A DNA stretch of 64,000 bases from NCBI GenBank assembly GCA_964495785.1, contig CAZBXL010000010.1, positions 6,209 through 70,208 of the forward strand. Reading direction: 5' to 3'. Position numbers and translations under genes: made by a program. The notes below the pieces were generated by a model that was given only the letters and a program-made list of their open reading frames with translations, was not told the DNA's origin and searched no databases. The DNA is from RFSX01 sp964495785. Its GTDB lineage: Bacteria > Bacteroidota > Bacteroidia > Chitinophagales > Saprospiraceae. Below, piece by piece: positions 19,111-27,771 of the stretch (positions are counted from its first letter, which is position 1; every line of letters begins with the position of its first letter).

Positions 19111-20664
19111 TTATTTATTATCTAATATAACGAATGGGCAAATTATTTCTTCCATAGAGATACCTCCATGCTGAAATGTGTCATTATACATCCTATTATA
19201 TTTTCCATAATTATTAGGATACAAAAAGAAATAATCTTCCATAGAAAAAATAAATCTTGAACTAATATTAGGCATTGGAAGACCATAAGCCTTAGGGTCA
19301 GACATCTCCATAACGTTAGTCTCTTCGTATCTTATATTCTTCCCTACTTTGTATCGTAAGTTAGTTGAAGTCTCTCTATCAGCTATCACCCTACTTGGAT
19401 TACTTACACGGATTGTACCATGATCTGTTGTGATGAATAAACGAACATTTTTTTCTGCAATAGTCTGTAACGCATTCCATATAGGCGAATTAAGAAACCA
19501 AGACCTCGTTAGCGATCTATAGGCTTTCTCATCTGATGCTAACTCTTTTAAAACCTCCATTTCTGTTCGAGCATGTGACAACATATCTATAAAATTATAT
19601 ACGACGACTGTCAATTTATTATTCAGACAGTTATGCACATTATCTTGGAGGTTTTTTGCGTCATTGTTATTTCTTATTTTAAAATATTCCCACTTAATTT
19701 TATCAGAAACCAAACGATTAATTTGTTTCTCTAAGAGCTCCTTCTCGTACTGATTTTTGCCACCCTCCTCATTATCGTTTAGCCAATACTCAGGAAACTT
19801 CTTTTGAATCTCCAAAGGCATCATACCAGCGAATATGGCATTACGGGAATATTGAGTTGCGGTAGGCAATATTGAGAAAAAGGTCTTTTCTTCTTTGACT
19901 CTAAACAATTCAGAAATTATCGGCTCGATGATTTTCCATTGATCATATCTTAGGTTATCAAATAGCACAAGAAAATTTGGCTTGTCCATTTCTAATTTAG
20001 GAAACAAGTTCTTTCGTAATAAGTTATGGGAGAAATCATGATCGTCATTATCATCCAACCATTGCTTATAGTTCTTATCTACAAACTTTGAGAATTCTCT
20101 ATTGGCCTCCTTTTTCTGCATATCAAGAATACCCTTAAATTGTTCATTATCTGAATTATCTAACTTTAGCTCCCAGCCTATAATTCTTTTGTATAGGTCT
20201 ACCCAACCGTCCTTGTCAAGGCCACTTTGAATATCCATAGTAATTGTCCTAAATTCCTGCTGATAATCTGAAGCCGTCTTTTCACTGACTAAACGTTTAT
20301 TATCCATAATCTTCTTTAAGGACAATAATATTTGATTAGGATTAACTGGTTTTATCAAATAATCATTAATCTGAGAACCCAAGGCTTGTTCCATTAGATC
20401 CTCTGCTTCATTCTTAGTTATCATTACCACTGGAACCATGTTGTTGGCTTGTCGCATCTTCTCCAAAGTCTCCAAACCTGAGATTCCAGGCATGGACTCA
20501 TCTAAAAATACGCAATCAATATCTTGGTGCTCAGTTAACTGATCTAAAGCATCATGCCCATTAGTAACTTCTATGACTTCGTAACCTTTCTTAGTAAGAA
20601 AAAAAAGTTGTGGCTTGAGTAAGTCGATCTCATCATCTGCCCAGAGAATTTTGCCTTTATTCAT
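19111..20664 (-). CDS. porX: T9SS response regulator with PglZ/phosphatase-like domain
   Basis: 517 residues. Residues 1-120 are a CheY-like receiver with acidic pocket Asp10/Asp11, phospho-acceptor Asp55 in VFLDESMPG, and the conserved Thr and Lys of VVMITKNEAE and DYLIKPVNP. Residues about 210-500 form a PglZ domain of the alkaline phosphatase superfamily, with metal-site motifs FLVLFDNLRYDQW, TATQYSRNAIFAGMMP, YNFIDMLSHAR and LFITTDHGTIRV. This two-domain layout is that of PorX, which with the PorY kinase controls T9SS genes in Porphyromonas and is needed for secretion in other Bacteroidota. There is no DNA-binding domain. ATG start at 20664. It converges with the large secreted gene (5 bases apart) and is divergent from the HD gene. 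porY and sigP are not in the window. Confidence 0.93.
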   Translation of the reverse strand: MNKGKILWADDEIDLLKPQLFFLTKKGYEVIEVTNGHDALDQLTEHQDIDCVFLDESMPGISGLETLEKMRQANNMVPVVMITKNEAEDLMEQALGSQINDYLIKPVNPNQILLSLKKIMDNKRLVSEKTASDYQQEFRTITMDIQSGLDKDGWVDLYKRIIGWELKLDNSDNEQFKGILDMQKKEANREFSKFVDKNYKQWLDDNDDHDFSHNLLRKNLFPKLEMDKPNFLVLFDNLRYDQWKIIEPIISELFRVKEEKTFFSILPTATQYSRNAIFAGMMPLEIQKKFPEYWLNDNEEGGKNQYEKELLEKQINRLVSDKIKWEYFKIRNNNDAKNLQDNVHNCLNNKLTVVVYNFIDMLSHARTEMEVLKELASDEKAYRSLTRSWFLNSPIWNALQTIAEKNVRLFITTDHGTIRVSNPSRVIADRETSTNLRYKVGKNIRYEETNVMEMSDPKAYGLPMPNISSRFIFSMEDYFFLYPNNYGKYNRMYNDTFQHGGISMEEIICPFVILDNK

Positions 20665-20725
20665 AAGCTATTTTAATTACGCATATCCAACGCTTTCGGA
20701 ATGCAATCTATTACCTTTGATCTAA

Positions 20726-21925
20726 ATGAGTAGAAAAAAAATCATAAACGACCCCATTTATGGACTAATACGTTTTCCATTTGATCTACTCTACGATATT
20801 ATCGACCATCCTTATTTTCAGAGATTAAGAAGAATTTCTCAGATGGGCTTGTCTAATTACGTGTACCCAGGTGCTACACATAGTAGATTTGCCCATGCTT
20901 TAGGCGCTTTACACCTTACGACAACAGCCATAGAGACACTTAAGGCCAAAGATATTGATATAACTGAGCAAGAGTACCTTGGAGTTTGTATTGCAATATT
21001 GTTACACGATATAGGGCACGGCCCCTACTCACATGCTTTGGAAGAGATATTCCTTCCGATTAGCCACGAAGAGATCACCGTTGCGATTATGAAAAGGCTA
21101 AATATTGAATTTAATGGACAATTGACAACTGCTTTACAAATATTCCAAAATAACTACCCAAAAAAGTTCCTTACACAACTGGTTTCCAGCCAGTTAGACA
21201 TGGATAGAATGGACTATTTAATGAGGGATAGTTTTTATTCCGGAGTAGCTGAAGGAATAATCGGTTATAAAAGAATCATATCAATGCTTTCGGTAGTTGA
21301 TAATCAATTAGTTATAGAAGAAAAAGGGATTTATTCTGTCCAGAAATTCTTAGTATCACGCCACATCATGTATTTGCAGGTTTATTTACATAAAAACTCA
21401 ATTGTTGCTGAGCAAATGCTTAAGTCTTTTGTACATAGACTGAAATATTTAGTCAATAACGGAGCTTATCCATTACATAATTCGAAAATTGAAAGACTTT
21501 TGACTGATAATCAAATATTTAATAAAGATTTCGATCAAAATTTGAAGACTTTTACTACATTAGATGATGTCGATGTGATGTTTACAATCAAGAACTCAAT
21601 CGATTCAGCTGATCAAATTCTTGAGGCTTATGCACGCGGTCTATTAAATCGTTCATTATTTAAGGTTTTGTTAAGCAAAAAACCCTTCGATAGTGACTTG
21701 TTAACAGACCTCCGTCAAAATGTTAAAATTCAATATAGTGTTTCGGATTTAGAACTTGATCAACTCATTATTTCTGGTAAAGAGACCACGAGGGCCTATG
21801 ATACCAAGGTAAATGAGATAAAAATTCTAATGAAATCTGGTGAAGTTAGACCTATTTCAGATTGTTTAGATACACTTGTTAATATGGAGGATATAACGCA
21901 ATATTATTTGTGTTATCCTAAATAA
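20726..21925 (+). CDS. HD-domain phosphohydrolase (dGTPase-like)
   Basis: 399-residue cytoplasmic protein with an HD domain. Metal ligands are visible at His52 (GATHSRFAHALG), His94-Asp95 (LLHDIGHGPYSHALE) and an Asp in SQLDMDRMDYLMRD. This pattern matches the dNTP triphosphohydrolase-like group (YwfO and relatives), which cleaves nucleotides. It starts IINDPIYGLIRFP, as in that group. Substrate is uncertain. A TACCTTTG at 20712-20719, six bases before the ATG, resembles a -7 element and would give a nearly leaderless transcript; no clear -33 box accompanies it. It is divergent from porX and its 3' end carries part of the promoter proposed for the next gene. Confidence 0.88.
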   Translation: MSRKKIINDPIYGLIRFPFDLLYDIIDHPYFQRLRRISQMGLSNYVYPGATHSRFAHALGALHLTTTAIETLKAKDIDITEQEYLGVCIAILLHDIGHGPYSHALEEIFLPISHEEITVAIMKRLNIEFNGQLTTALQIFQNNYPKKFLTQLVSSQLDMDRMDYLMRDSFYSGVAEGIIGYKRIISMLSVVDNQLVIEEKGIYSVQKFLVSRHIMYLQVYLHKNSIVAEQMLKSFVHRLKYLVNNGAYPLHNSKIERLLTDNQIFNKDFDQNLKTFTTLDDVDVMFTIKNSIDSADQILEAYARGLLNRSLFKVLLSKKPFDSDLLTDLRQNVKIQYSVSDLELDQLIISGKETTRAYDTKVNEIKILMKSGEVRPISDCLDTLVNMEDITQYYLCYPK

Positions 21926-21939
21926 AAAGGCTACATTTG
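21907..21939 (+). promoter_or_regulatory. Putative Bacteroidota sigma-70-type promoter of the repeat-protein gene
   Basis: TTTG at 21907-21910 and TACATTTG at 21932-21939 match the Bacteroidota -33 (TTTG) and -7 (TAnnTTTG) elements with a 21-base spacer. This predicts transcription starting near 21946, about 49 bases before the ATG at 21995. The -33 element lies inside the last codons of the HD gene. Confidence 0.5.
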
Positions 21940-21994
21940 CAGCCGTTTTCATGAATACCTTTTATGACATTTTTAATAAAATTTTAAATCAACA

Positions 21995-24900
21995 ATGAGA
22001 AAAGTTAGTCTAATTTTTTCTTGTCTTTTCGTTTTCACTTTGGTTTCTCCATTCTATGCTCAACAAGCTCCAGAGGCAGGTATGCCTTCAGGTCCTGGTT
22101 GTTATGCTAAATGTTTAATACCAGATCAATACGAAACGATCACTGAAGAAGTACTTATCAAAGAAGCTTCATCAAGAACAGAAATTGTAGCCGGTAGTAC
22201 TGAAACTCTTTCGCAAGAAGTTCTTGCTAAAGAAGGAAGCACTCAATTAAGAGCTGTACCTGCACAATTTGAAGATGCATCAGAGCAAGTTTTACGAGCT
22301 GAGGGCGCATCTACAGTAGTAATTAATCCTGCTACATTTGAGACAGTAACTCAAGAAGTACTGTCCAAAGCAGCTTCTACGCAGTTAGCAGTTGTTCCTG
22401 CACAATTTGAAACTATGTCGGAAGAAGTTCTTAAAGCAGATGGTTCATCTACTGTAAGAATCACTCCTGCTCAGTTTGAAACTATGACAGAGCAAGTCAT
22501 GGTTAATGACGGAACATCAGAAGTAAGAATCACTCCTGCACAATTCGAGACAATGAGTCAAGAAGTATTAGCAAGTGAAGGTTCTTCAGATGTAAGGATT
22601 ACACCTGCATCATTCGAAACTATGTCTACTCAAGTAATAGCGAACACACACGGTGGTGTAAGTTATGGTAGCAACGCTACAACTTTAGAGAATGTTAATT
22701 TCGAATCTGGTTCAGCTATCCTAACTGGTAGCTCAAGAACTGAGTTAACAAACTTAGCTTCAAGAGTATGTGGAGATGGATCATCTTTCAAAATTGTTGG
22801 TCACACAGATAGCCAAGGAAATGACGCTTCTAACTTAACATTATCAAGAAATAGAGCTAAAGCTGTCTATGACGCATTAGTTGCTGCAGGATGTAGTTCT
22901 GCTAACATCAGCTATGAAGGTAGAGGCGAAGCTTCTCCAGTTGCTGATAACTCTACTGCTTCAGGTCGTAGACAAAATAGAAGAGTAGAATTAGTAAAGT
23001 TAGGATCAGGAGCAACAGAAGGTGCTGCGAAAGGAGGTCCTAATGATATAATTAATCACAGAACTGTACCAGCACAGTTTGAGACAGTATCTCAAGAAAT
23101 GCTTGCAAGTGAAGGTGAGTCTACTGTATCTATTACACCTGCATCATTCGAAACTCAATCGGAGCAGGTTCTTAAATCAGAAGGTAGTTCTTCAGTAAAT
23201 ATTACTGCGGCTACTTTCGAGACTGTATCTGAAGAAGTATTGAAAAAACCAGCTTATACAACAATAAGAGTAATACCTGCTCAATTTGAGACAGCTACAG
23301 AAGAAGTATTAGTACAGGAAGCTTATGAAGAATTAAGAGCTGTTCCTGCTGTATATGAGACAGTAACTGAAGAAAAATTAGTTAAGCCTGCATATACTAC
23401 ATTGAGACCAGTACCTGCTACTTACGAGACTGTATCTGAGGAAATACTTAAAAAAGATGCTTATACAACTTTAAGAGTAATTCCTGCTGAATATGAAACA
23501 GTAACTGAAGAAGTACTTAAAAAAGATGCATATACAACTCTAAGACCAGTACCAGCTGTATATGAGACATTAACTGAAGAAGTACTTAAGAAAGATGCTT
23601 ATTCAACTTTAAGGCCAGTAAAAGCTGTATACGAAACTATGACAGAGGAAGTTCTTGAAAAAGATGCTTACACAACTCTAAGAGAAGTTCCTGCTGTATA
23701 CGAGACAGTATCACAAGAAGTACTTAAGAAAGATGCATACACAACTCTAAGAGTTATACCTGCACAATTCGAAACAGTAACTGAAGAAGTATTAAGCAAA
23801 GATGGTTATACTACATTAGCTGGTGTACCTGCTCAGTACGAAACTGTAACAGAAGAAAAACTCAAAAAAGAAGCTTACACTACTGTAAGAGTTATACCTG
23901 CACAATATGAAGCTGTTACTGAAGAAGTAATTGCTTCAGAAGCAACTACAAGATTAGAAAAGAAGCCAGCTAAATACGAAACTCAATCTGAGGAAATCGA
24001 AGTCGCTGCAGCTTCAAGTAAGTGGGTTAAGAAAAAAGCTGATAAAAACTGTCTTTCTGCTAATCCAGAAGACTGTTTAGTATGGTGTCTTGTTGAGACT
24101 CCTGCTCAGTACAGAACTGTAACAAGACAAGTAAGAGTAGGTTGTGAAGTTGGTTGGACTGAAAGTGGTGACGATTGTATCAGAACTGTAGATGTACCAG
24201 CTCAATATAAGACGAGAACTTTCCAGAAATTAGTACAAGATGCAACTACAGAAGTTGTAGAAGTACCTGCTGTGTATGAGACAATTTCTATGAAGAAATT
24301 AGTTAACGCTGCAAGTACAACTGCTAACACAGTAGAGCCTGTATATACAACTCGTACTTTCCAGAAATTAGTACAAGATGCAACTACAGAGGCTGTAGAA
24401 GTACCTGCTGTATATGAGACGATCACTATGAGAAAGTTAGTAACTCCAGCATCTGTTGAGGCTGTAGAAGTACCTGCTAAATATGGTACTAGAACATGGA
24501 GAAAATTAGTAACTCCTGCTACTGTTGAGAAAGTAGATGTTCCAGCTGAATATACTACAAGAACATACAGAAAACTAGTAACTCCTGCTACGACAGAAGC
24601 TGTTCAAGTTCCTGCTGAATATACTACAAGATCTTACAAGAAATTGAAGACACCTTCTACTACAGAAGCTGTTCCAATGGAAGCTCAATACACTACAAGA
24701 ACATATAGAAAACTTGTAACTCCTGCTACTGTAGAAGCAGTAGAAGTCCCAGCTGTATATGAGACTATCACTATGAGAAAGTTAGTAACTCCAGCGACAA
24801 CTGAGTCAGTAACTGTCCCAGCAAGATATGAAACAAGAACTTTCCAAAAGCTTGTTAGTCCTGCTACAACTGAGGTTGTTGATGTACCAGCAGAGTATAT

Positions 24901-26206
24901 TACTAGAACTTACAGAAAAGTAGCAACATCTGCTACTGCTGAAAACTTAAGAGGTGATGATGTATTCGGACCAAGAAACTACCAAGTTCTTGTAGCTGAT
25001 GCGACTCACGAGACAAGAACAGGAGATGACCAGTTCACTACTGTTACTATGCAAAAATTAGCTAATGATGCTTATGCAGAACCTGTCTATGGAGCTGCTC
25101 AATATACTACTATTACTTCTCAGAAGTTAGTTGCTGATGCATCTGCAGAGAATGTAAGAGGTGATGATTCATTTACGACAATTACTTCTCAAAAATTAGT
25201 ATCAGACGCAACTTATGAAGAGTATTGCCCAGGTGGATCAAGCACTCAGAGATTAGATGTTAAATTTAACTCAGGGTCAGCAGTACTTTCAGCTTCTTCT
25301 GCTGGAGAGATCAGCAGAATAGCTGGCGTTATCTCTTCTGGTGGACAGACTGTAACTATCGTAGGTCACACTGATAGCCAAGGGGACAATGCTTCTAACT
25401 TAGCATTATCAAGAAATAGAGCTAAGGCTGTATATGATGCATTAGTTGCTCAAGGAGTTAATTCTTCTCTATTGAGATATGAAGGAAGAGGAGAAAATTC
25501 TCCAATTGCTTCAAATGATACTGCTGAAGGAAGAAGACAAAATAGAAGAACAGAATTAGTTGCTGCTGGTGGATCTAACGATGGTGACTGTAAGTCATAC
25601 ACTACAAGATCTTACCAAAAGTTAGCTAATGACGCAACTCACGAAGTTGTAACTGGAGATCCTCAATATGGAACGAGAACTTATCAGAAATTGGCTAATG
25701 ATGCTACAACAACTTCTAACCCAATTCCTGCTCAGTATACTAACATCAGTATGCAAAAATTAGTAAATGACGCAACATCAGAAAACGTTTCGGGTGAGCC
25801 TCAATATGCTACAAGAACATTTACAAGATTAGCAAACGATGCAACTACTGAAGCGATTCCTGTAGAGGCGAAGTATGAGACAAGAACTTATACTAAGACT
25901 GATGCTGCAACTACAAGATCTTCTGATATTCCAGCTCAGTACAAGACGATTACTAAGAGAAGATTAGTAACTCCAGGTGGATTCACTGAATGGAAGCAAG
26001 TAGTTTGTGATGTTGATATCACGCCAAGTCTATACAGACAAGTACAAAATGCATTGATCTCAAGAGGATATAACCTTGGAGCATCAGGAGCTGACGGTAC
26101 TTTCGGACCTGCGACTAAAGCTGCTTTAGTTAAGTTCCAAAAAGACAATGGTCTTCCTGTGGGTCAGTTAGATTTAGATACAATGAGAGCATTAGGTGTA
26201 CAATAA
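21995..26206 (+). CDS. Giant cell-wall protein: 23-residue repeats, two OmpA domains and a peptidoglycan-binding domain
   Basis: 1403 residues. A signal peptide ends near PFYAQQ. Four blocks of a 23-residue tandem repeat follow, consensus VPAxYETxTEEVLKKxAYTTLRx, changing in the second half to VPAxYTTRTYRKLVTPATTEAVx. By hand count there are about 8 + 14 + 16 + 6 units. OmpA-like domain 1 (about 229-336; IVGHTDSQGNDASN, RRQNRRVELV) and domain 2 (about 1080-1190; IVGHTDSQGDNASN, RRQNRRTELV) sit between blocks. A cysteine-bearing insertion (680-733) divides the EEVL-type from the RKLV-type repeats. The last 65 residues are a PG_binding_1 domain (GADGTFGPATKAALVKFQKD). No beta-barrel is present, so it is probably a periplasmic protein bound to peptidoglycan at three sites. 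It has a likely strong promoter and its own terminator. Function unknown. Confidence 0.88.
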   Translation: MRKVSLIFSCLFVFTLVSPFYAQQAPEAGMPSGPGCYAKCLIPDQYETITEEVLIKEASSRTEIVAGSTETLSQEVLAKEGSTQLRAVPAQFEDASEQVLRAEGASTVVINPATFETVTQEVLSKAASTQLAVVPAQFETMSEEVLKADGSSTVRITPAQFETMTEQVMVNDGTSEVRITPAQFETMSQEVLASEGSSDVRITPASFETMSTQVIANTHGGVSYGSNATTLENVNFESGSAILTGSSRTELTNLASRVCGDGSSFKIVGHTDSQGNDASNLTLSRNRAKAVYDALVAAGCSSANISYEGRGEASPVADNSTASGRRQNRRVELVKLGSGATEGAAKGGPNDIINHRTVPAQFETVSQEMLASEGESTVSITPASFETQSEQVLKSEGSSSVNITAATFETVSEEVLKKPAYTTIRVIPAQFETATEEVLVQEAYEELRAVPAVYETVTEEKLVKPAYTTLRPVPATYETVSEEILKKDAYTTLRVIPAEYETVTEEVLKKDAYTTLRPVPAVYETLTEEVLKKDAYSTLRPVKAVYETMTEEVLEKDAYTTLREVPAVYETVSQEVLKKDAYTTLRVIPAQFETVTEEVLSKDGYTTLAGVPAQYETVTEEKLKKEAYTTVRVIPAQYEAVTEEVIASEATTRLEKKPAKYETQSEEIEVAAASSKWVKKKADKNCLSANPEDCLVWCLVETPAQYRTVTRQVRVGCEVGWTESGDDCIRTVDVPAQYKTRTFQKLVQDATTEVVEVPAVYETISMKKLVNAASTTANTVEPVYTTRTFQKLVQDATTEAVEVPAVYETITMRKLVTPASVEAVEVPAKYGTRTWRKLVTPATVEKVDVPAEYTTRTYRKLVTPATTEAVQVPAEYTTRSYKKLKTPSTTEAVPMEAQYTTRTYRKLVTPATVEAVEVPAVYETITMRKLVTPATTESVTVPARYETRTFQKLVSPATTEVVDVPAEYITRTYRKVATSATAENLRGDDVFGPRNYQVLVADATHETRTGDDQFTTVTMQKLANDAYAEPVYGAAQYTTITSQKLVADASAENVRGDDSFTTITSQKLVSDATYEEYCPGGSSTQRLDVKFNSGSAVLSASSAGEISRIAGVISSGGQTVTIVGHTDSQGDNASNLALSRNRAKAVYDALVAQGVNSSLLRYEGRGENSPIASNDTAEGRRQNRRTELVAAGGSNDGDCKSYTTRSYQKLANDATHEVVTGDPQYGTRTYQKLANDATTTSNPIPAQYTNISMQKLVNDATSENVSGEPQYATRTFTRLANDATTEAIPVEAKYETRTYTKTDAATTRSSDIPAQYKTITKRRLVTPGGFTEWKQVVCDVDITPSLYRQVQNALISRGYNLGASGADGTFGPATKAALVKFQKDNGLPVGQLDLDTMRALGVQ
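22118..22646 (+). repeat. 23-residue repeat block 1 (about 8 units)
   Basis: Units of 69 bases in frame, protein pattern TPAQFETMSEEVLKADGSST and relatives. It encodes residues about 42-217 before the first OmpA domain. The last unit is incomplete. Confidence 0.85.
23066..24031 (+). repeat. 23-residue repeat block 2 (14 units)
   Basis: Fourteen consecutive 69-base units coding residues 358-679, pattern VPAVYETVTEEVLKKDAYTT. Units 5-12 are the most alike. Spacing is exact, with no insertion between units. Confidence 0.88.
24194..25228 (+). repeat. 23-residue repeat block 3 (15 units)
   Basis: Fifteen 69-base units coding residues 734-1078, pattern VPAEYTTRTYRKLVTPATTE, drifting to GDDxFTTxTxQKLVxDA at the end. 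Alternate units share ETITMRKLV versus TTRTYRKLV, which suggests duplication of unit pairs. Confidence 0.88.
25583..25999 (+). repeat. 23-residue repeat block 4 (about 6 units)
   Basis: About six units coding residues about 1197-1335, pattern GDPQYGTRTYQKLANDATTT. The fifth unit is one residue short. It joins the second OmpA domain to the C-terminal peptidoglycan-binding domain. Confidence 0.8.
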
Positions 26207-26240
26207 TCAATAGTTTATGACCTAATCTTAAATTATAATA

Positions 26241-26278
26241 AAAAGCCTCGTAGTTTTCTACGGGGCTTTTTTATTTTT
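26241..26278 (+). terminator. Intrinsic terminator of the repeat-protein gene
   Basis: A 13-pair stem (one T-G pair) with arms 26241-26253 and 26258-26270 around a TTTT loop, followed by a T-rich tract. It lies 35 bases after the stop codon. Confidence 0.9.
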
Positions 26279-26324
26279 ATACATTAATAACGTACAGCTG
26301 ATTTAAAAACCAATCAATAGAATA

Positions 26325-27596
26325 GTGACAGAAGATAAAGAAATCCAATCTCTAATCCAGCAAGAACTTACAAGACAGAGACATGGAATAGAACTCATAG
26401 CTTCAGAGAACTTTACCAGCCAAGCAGTAATGGATGCTATGGGTAGCTGCCTAACTAATAAGTATGCAGAAGGCTATCCCGGAAAAAGGTATTATGGAGG
26501 ATGTGAAGTCGTAGATAAAGTTGAAACCTTAGCTATAGATAGGTTAAAAGAGTTATTTGGAGCTGAATATGCAAACGTACAGCCCCACTCAGGAGCACAA
26601 GCTAATGCAGCCGTATTCTTAGCCATACTTAATCCAGGAGATACTATAATGGGATTTGACTTAGCTCATGGTGGCCATCTGTCTCACGGATCTCCAGTTA
26701 ACTTCTCTGGGAAGGTGTATAATCCCCTATTTTACGGTGTAGAAGAGGATACTGGAACCATTGATATGAACAAGGTTGAAAAATTAGCACATTTACATAA
26801 GCCCAAACTCATAATATGTGGTGCCTCAGCATACAGCAGAGACTGGGATTATGTTCGCTTCAGATCGATTGCAGACTCAGTAGATGCTTTATTATTAGCT
26901 GATATTGCCCATCCTGCTGGACTGATCGCCAAGGGTCTACTTAACGATCCCATACCTCACTGTCATATAGTAACATCGACGACACACAAAACCCTTAGAG
27001 GTCCTCGAGGAGGTATTATTATGATGGGTAAAGACTTTAATAATCCTTGGGGAAGAACAACCAAGAAAGGCAATCCTATAAAAATGTCATCAATTCTCAA
27101 TAGCGGAGTATTTCCTGGTATGCAAGGAGGACCATTAGAGCATGTTATAGCTGGCAAAGCTGTGGCATTCAGAGAAGCTTTAGATGATTCTTTTAAAAAA
27201 TACGGCAAACAAGTCATAAAGAATGCATCAGCGATGGCAGAAGCTTTTGTCGGTAAGGGTTATCATATTGTTTCAGGTGGAACAGACAATCATCTTATGC
27301 TCATAGATTTAAGATCTAAAAATATAACTGGAAGAGATGCTGAGAATGCACTCGTTAAAGCAGAAATTACTGTCAATAAAAATATGGTTCCATTTGATGA
27401 GAAAAGTCCATTTATAACATCGGGAATTAGAATTGGCACTGCAGCTATAACTTCGAGAGGTTTAAAATCAAAAGATTGTAGACAGATTGTAGAATGGATA
27501 GATGAAGTCATCCAAAACCCTAATGATGACAGGAAATTAGAGCTGGTTAAAGATAAAGTCCAGAGCTTTATGAAAGGATTCCCGTTATACGCTTAA
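26325..27596 (+). CDS. glyA: Serine hydroxymethyltransferase
   Basis: GlyA interconverts serine and glycine, charging tetrahydrofolate with a one-carbon unit, with pyridoxal phosphate as cofactor. The 423-residue length fits. The PLP-lysine motif is TSTTHKTLRGPRGG; other signatures are IELIASENFTSQAVMDAMGS, YAEGYPGKRYYGGCE and VQPHSGAQANAAV. The start is GTG at 26325: no in-frame ATG lies upstream and the N-terminus has normal length. It stands alone between a terminator and the convergent clpX gene. Confidence 0.97.
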   Translation: MTEDKEIQSLIQQELTRQRHGIELIASENFTSQAVMDAMGSCLTNKYAEGYPGKRYYGGCEVVDKVETLAIDRLKELFGAEYANVQPHSGAQANAAVFLAILNPGDTIMGFDLAHGGHLSHGSPVNFSGKVYNPLFYGVEEDTGTIDMNKVEKLAHLHKPKLIICGASAYSRDWDYVRFRSIADSVDALLLADIAHPAGLIAKGLLNDPIPHCHIVTSTTHKTLRGPRGGIIMMGKDFNNPWGRTTKKGNPIKMSSILNSGVFPGMQGGPLEHVIAGKAVAFREALDDSFKKYGKQVIKNASAMAEAFVGKGYHIVSGGTDNHLMLIDLRSKNITGRDAENALVKAEITVNKNMVPFDEKSPFITSGIRIGTAAITSRGLKSKDCRQIVEWIDEVIQNPNDDRKLELVKDKVQSFMKGFPLYA

Positions 27597-27771
27597 ATCA
27601 AGAACGACGTATAAAGGATACATTCCATTAGAAATTCAAAGATGTAAATACTTAAAAGCATACATCTATAATAAGATAATGTATGTATACGGGTAACTTC
27701 TACAGCAGATTAGGTCAAATCATTCAAAAGATATGGCTTTAAATTATATCCTTGGGACAATACTGATTGAT

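Noticed and set aside
19111..20664. PglZ domain as part of a BREX or other phage-defence system
   Set aside because: The PglZ domain follows a CheY receiver, which is the PorX layout, and no brx genes are near.
20726..21925. HD-domain protein as a CRISPR Cas3 or anti-phage nuclease
   Set aside because: No helicase or cas genes nearby and the layout is that of housekeeping dNTPase-like proteins.
22118..25999. CRISPR-like or satellite array from the regular 69-base period
   Set aside because: The period is a multiple of three, the frame is always open, and variation follows codons; there are no spacers.
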